A stretch of 11,420 nucleotides of DNA from Lobulomyces angularis (taxonomy: Eukaryota; Chytridiomycota; Chytridiomycetes; Lobulomycetales; Lobulomycetaceae), in contig JADHYX010000416.1 of the NCBI GenBank assembly GCA_027604685.1, forward strand, positions 1-11,420, in the 5' to 3' direction. Position 1 is the stretch's first letter; every line of letters begins with the position of its first letter. Shown here in pieces: positions 7,002-11,420 of the stretch. The notes beneath the pieces were generated by a model. It worked only from the letters and a program-made list of their open reading frames with translations. It was not told the DNA's origin and searched no databases. The position numbers and the translations under genes are program-made.

Positions 7002-10000
7002 TTAATGCACAATATTTTTTTTTAATTCTAAAACCAATTTATCAATGTCAGTAACAAGAGGGGAAGAGTTTTTTTTTATATCTTCTAGACAGTTAAAACA
7101 TGCCTGTTTTTTTGCAGAGTGTTTTGTGTTGCCATTACCGGTGCCTAGCAAAACGTTGATGGTTGATTGAAACATTCTAACTTCACAAAAAACTTTATTT
7201 TCAGATATTTGAAAGCTACAAAAAAAAATTAAAATAAAATTAAAAATATTAAAAAAAAATAAAATTTTTTTTTTTATCAATTTTTTTTTTTGTTAAAGTT
7301 ACTTAAAAATTAAATCTCTTGTAATAGAAAATCCAAATTTTTGAACAAATTCACAAAAAATTCTAATGGGACTTTTGCATAACACTTTAGGATCAGTAAA
7401 TTTTGTAATAAAGTTTATCATAAGTGGTTTAAAAACATTCCAAAAAATTTCTAAACTATATCCACAGTCAACAAAAACCGCCCCAGCACAACTTTCGAAT
7501 ATATCTCCCAGTACTTTTGGAGCCTCCAGTTCAAAATCTTTCATTGTTTCTTCGCCTTCCTGTTCCAGATCGTTTGTGGCGGAGTTTTCGTTTTGAAAAT
7601 GGTAAGTGACAAAAGATGAGATACATTGTTCTAGACTCTGACTTTTTGAAAGTAGCAACTTATTGAGACCTAGTGAAATTGAAAGCCAAGCTAAAGATTC
7701 ATTACAGACAATTGCTTGTCTTAATACAGAGAGATCTCCAGGACTAGAATTGGCATTTGAGTTATATAAAAACTTTTTTTTGATAATAGAGAAAAAAAAA
7801 AAAAAAAAGGGATAAAAAAATTAAAACAAAAAAAAATATATATATAATAATAAATATCATTACCCTAGTTAATACCCAATCCAAAACAGCATCTCCCAAG
7901 AATTCTAATTGTTGATAAGATACTCCTGTTTGAAAGGAAGGATGTAAAAATGCCTCTATTGCCAAATTTTTATTTTTAAATTGATAATTTAGAATAATTT
8001 CCAAAGTTTTTAAAGAAAAAGGAAATTTATAAACTGAACCAGAAACGTTATACTTTATCGGTAAAACACTTTCTGTTAAAGTCGTCATTGTGATTTCGGA
8101 CACCCTATCGGTGATTTTCACTTTGATGGAATCATCTTTGTGGGTATCTATTACATATTCTTTAGTACAAACTTTTTCATCAACAGTGTCACTAACTAAT
8201 TCGATTTTGTGCATAAACTTTAAAGCAATATCCTGACCTCCGTCGACATAGTATGCTCCAATAAGAGCTTCAACGCAATCGGCTAAAGGTTTTTTTCCAA
8301 TGATTTTCAAAAGTGAATCCTCTTCAATTAGTAGGTTTTTTCTTCCTGGAGGGGTGAAATGTTTTGCGTTGAAGGGATAAACAAAAAGAATCTTTTCAAA
8401 TCCAAACTTAATTGCAATGTTGTACAGGTTACTATTACTGATAACCGCCACCCGCTTAACATTCATTTCACCTTCACTCGCTTGAGGATTTTTTCTGTAG
8501 ACGTCCAACGTAACTGCAAACTTTAAAAAAGAATCCCCTAAATTTTCAAGTCTTTCGTAATTAGACGAATTTCCAGCGGAAGTAGCGCTAAAGGCAGTAA
8601 ACAAGGTGGAGTTTGTTACTAGAGGTAACTGCATTGACAAACGAAAGTCATCAACCAAAGTATACATTTCAACTTCATGTAAGATGGAAGGAAAGGCTTG
8701 ACTCAGATGGAAAAGTTCAGAAGAAAATGGGATAACATCAAAAAATTCAGGAACTAGTTCCACTTCCTTAACGTTCAAAGGTGAAGGTTGCTTTGGATTC
8801 CAGTTTGAAATATATCCACAGAGCCTTATTTTTTTTTTTTGTAAAAAAAAAATATAAATATAAAATATCAAAAATAAATTAAATTAAATTATTTTTTTTT
8901 TTTTAATATACCTTGCTTGAATCAAACTTGCTTCCAAATCCTTAACTTCGAGTTCTTTATTTTTATAGTAATCAACAAAACTAATTAAGTTATCATTTTC
9001 CGATTTTAAACTAAATGTGTCAGTTGGATGACGATCATAGAGTACCTTCGAGAGAAGATAAGGGATTTTGTTGTGTTTACCAATACAAAGAGTTTGAAAA
9101 AGAATTTCATCAACTTTTACAATTATATTTTTATTAATATTTTTTTTTTTTAAAAGTTTATAAACATTTTTTTCCTTTGTTGATAAAATTTTATTGTAAA
9201 GTGTTGTAAAAGATGATTCTCGATTGTAAAATGAAAAAAAATCGGTTTTTGAATTTTCTATTTTAGAAGATTCATCTATCGACATTAAATCTTGGTAATC
9301 ATCTTCAGTTTGAGCCTCAATTTCAAAATTAAATTGATTTCTGTTATGCAGTAGTGATGCATCTTCTACTGCATCTTGTAATACAACATCTATCTTTCGC
9401 TTACGTCCTTTTTGACCTTCGTAATCATCACACAAATTTACAGTTATCGCAGTAATTTCATTAACCCATTTAGACAAAGAAATTCGACTTGCTGATGTGG
9501 TGTGGTTGACAGTTTCCCAATCTATGTACCAATGACAAAACGGTGGATCAAGGAGTTCCTCAAAAGTGTAAGTTTTCGTTTCCTTTGCTTTTAAATGGGA
9601 AAATAACAAGTCTGCATTAAAAGTTTCTACAGTTTCATTTTTTTTTTGAAACAAAATTGGTGACCCACTCATTGGTAATAAAAAATATGGACTCTGCTGG
9701 ATATTTTTTTTTTTCAAATTTTGATCTAATTTTGGTAAGTTTTTGTTTGGTGCCAAACAAAAATCCCAAAATTTTTCTTGAAAATTTAAAATTTTAGCAA
9801 ATTCATCTTCACTAAATTCCACTGGGCGGTAACAGTCTCTTTCACCCTGCTCTTCATCATAGGTTTCAATCCAGTTTAAACATTTCACTTTGCATGCAAC
9901 TTTTTCGGAAAGTTGAATTAAAAAAGGTGGTATATCTTTTGAGGGTATAGCTTTTTTACTTAAAATTGCGAAACTTTTTCGTGGTTCTTTGGTCGAAGAA

Positions 10001-11354
10001 ACGAACGAAGAATATGTTGGAAAATAATAAAAATTGTTCCAGTCTTCTGGAAGTTGAGTAGGAAATAGAGGTGAATTAAACAAGTTATAGGTTGGACAAA
10101 CAGGAGGATTACAGTCTCTTCCATAAACTTCATACTCTGGTCCAAAAGATAGGATGGTAACATACAATGGTATCAGGTGCTTAGTTGAAAGTGGGGATGC
10201 AACAGAATATAAATATTTCTGATCCCACTCAGTATTGATTGTTAAAACTGACGAAAGTTGATGCTTATATTTGGCTTCGCCAGGGACATCAGCGATATCA
10301 GAATTGGTGGAGGTCTTTAATAAATAAAAGAGTAGTTTGTCTTGATTGGCTAAAATTATTTTTTTAGCTGAAAAAGTTGAACCTTTCTTTTGGTACAATT
10401 TTTCTTCACTATCTGCTGCAGAATTCGGTTGAAATGCAATCAAAAGATGTTCATTTAATGCTCCTAACTTATAGAGTAATTTTATCGCTTCAAAACTAGC
10501 ACTCTGAAATGCTTTTTTTTTTAAAAAAAAAAAAAAAAAAATTTAAAAAATTAAAATAAATATGAATATGAATATAATCAATATTTTTTTTACCAGATTT
10601 TTTTGTAAATCTAACACTCCCAAAAATTGGTAAATAAGAAACATCAGTTTGAGAAAGACAATTTAATTTTTCTTTAACAATTTTTGGAACACTTTCTTTT
10701 ACAGTAGAAATGAATGACTGCAGAGAAGAGGTAACTGGGACCAACAAACAGTATACGTATCCATAATCTGCCATCGAAGTATTGTCTTCTGTATGATTAG
10801 CTTCTTCGTCAACAATAACTTTTTGCATTTTTGTACATTCAACAAAACTCTCTTTCGCTTCTTCATCGCTATCTTTTAATTGAAAAACAAGAAAAGAAAA
10901 ATTTTCATTTCCTTTGGTAGGTGACCAGTTACAGTTAGTTATTTTACATAAACTTGGTAACTTTTGAAATTTTTTTGTTAAAAAGTTATTCCAAGCCCCA
11001 AAATATCTTGCCAAAAATTCTCCCGCCGAATTTGGAGCAGCAGTAGCTCCAATTTTTGTGACAAGATCCGAAGAGTCTTTCAATTCTCCTACCAAACCTG
11101 AAATAATTTCACTATCCCTTGCTCTAATTTTTAACGAGTCGCTAATGCTCTCCAGTTCTCCACTCGTAGAAATATTTCTGGTCATCAACTCAGCCATTCT
11201 CGCTTTTGATAAACTTTGTAGCGCTGCTGAATCGTCTCTGCGGATCATAATAATATATTCAGATCCTAACAAATGTCTTGCTCTACCTCTGGATTGCACG
11301 TAGCCTGAACTGGATCGCAAAAGATCAAAAATTACTACTAATCGACAAGCAGGA
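7002..11354 (-). CDS. DCL: Dicer endoribonuclease, C-terminal part (5' end outside window)
   Basis: Minus-strand exons 11354-10594, 10511-8912, 8824-7864, 7772-7303 and 7215-7002 join in phase to give 1334 complete residues and a stop. In order, counted within this part: end of helicase motif V (PACRLVVIFD, 1-10); motif VI QSRGRAR (20-26); Dicer dimerisation domain (DUF283, about 102-275, ending FEAIKLLYKLGALNEHLL); a long divergent platform/PAZ region (about 300-820); and the LVPEFFDVIP connector. RNase IIIa follows, with YERLENLGDSFLK (E877, E880, D884) and ADCVEALIGAYY (D969, E972). RNase IIIb has QLEFLGDAVLD (E1094, D1098) and PKVLGDIFES (D1197, E1200). A dsRNA-binding domain lies at about 1241-1318 (GTGNGNTKHSAKKQA). 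Both catalytic centres look intact, so it should cut dsRNA into small RNAs. The N-terminal DExD helicase half lies beyond the window. Confidence 0.95.
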
Positions 11355-11420
11355 CTAAATAAAATAGGGTCATTTATTATTTTAAATTTTTTAGTTTCAA
11401 TATAAATAATTTTTTTTTTT
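11355..11420 (-). other. 3' part of a Dicer intron running off the window
   Basis: The minus strand reads into TTTTATTTAG at 11355, a good acceptor. Translating through it would give residues unlike a helicase, whereas an exon beginning at 11354 starts with PACRLVV, the expected end of motif V. The phase-2 start would let an upstream exon supply the preceding Asp-Val or Asp-Ile codons. The donor is outside the window. Confidence 0.7.

Noticed and set aside
7366..7596. Plus-strand frame opposite Dicer RNase IIIb
   Set aside because: The minus strand carries the conserved PKVLGDIFES motif, so this is a shadow.
10496..10600. Dicer intron acceptor at CATTTCAG (10504) rather than the A-run AG at 10512
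   Set aside because: The CAG acceptor would be out of phase with the GTAAAA donor at 10593. The A-run AG at 10512 keeps phase and gives a family-like AFQSASFEAIKLL join.

Overview
The window is AT-rich eukaryotic nuclear DNA (roughly three quarters A+T by eye, with long A and T homopolymers). It has compact genes broken by short GT-AG introns, mostly 44-102 nt. Most continuous reading frames are therefore single exons. When exons are joined at phase-matched splice sites, four protein genes appear, and every join I propose keeps the frame. The contents suggest an opisthokont. A Dicer, an ASH1/SET2-class histone methyltransferase and a secreted GPI-anchor-type cysteine-rich protein fit a zoosporic or other early-diverging fungus. 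A tropomodulin-like LRR protein is best known from animals and close relatives. My guess is an AT-rich early-diverging fungus or fungal relative; a small AT-rich animal or unicellular holozoan is not excluded.

Layout, left to right. (1) 1-403 holds no gene I can model, but contains a patch richer in G+C (about 140-245) with a perfect 9-bp inverted repeat and a T-run behind it. (2) 404-1422, plus strand: a four-exon gene for a 271-residue secreted, cysteine-rich, probably GPI-anchored protein. (3) 1423-1829: AT-rich spacer with a 41-bp tandem repeat. (4) 3409-1830, minus strand: a seven-exon gene for a 422-residue protein with an acidic, repetitive N-terminal half and a tropomodulin-type LRR C-terminal half. 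(5) 3410-3869: divergent promoter region holding an orphan exon-like segment that ends in a consensus 5' splice site. (6) 3870-6727, plus strand: a seven-exon gene for a 784-residue AWS-SET-postSET H3K36-type methyltransferase, most like ASH1. (7) 6728-7001: 274-bp convergent spacer. (8) 11354-7002, minus strand: the last five exons (1334 complete residues) of a Dicer. It runs from the end of helicase motif V through motif VI, the dimerisation domain, a divergent PAZ region, two RNase III domains and a dsRNA-binding domain. The N-terminal ATPase half lies beyond 11420.

Gene orientation alternates (+ - + -), giving one divergent and two convergent pairs. The Dicer and the chromatin methyltransferase are convergent neighbours, so their 3' ends may overlap. 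No transposon, rRNA, tRNA or CRISPR array was recognised.
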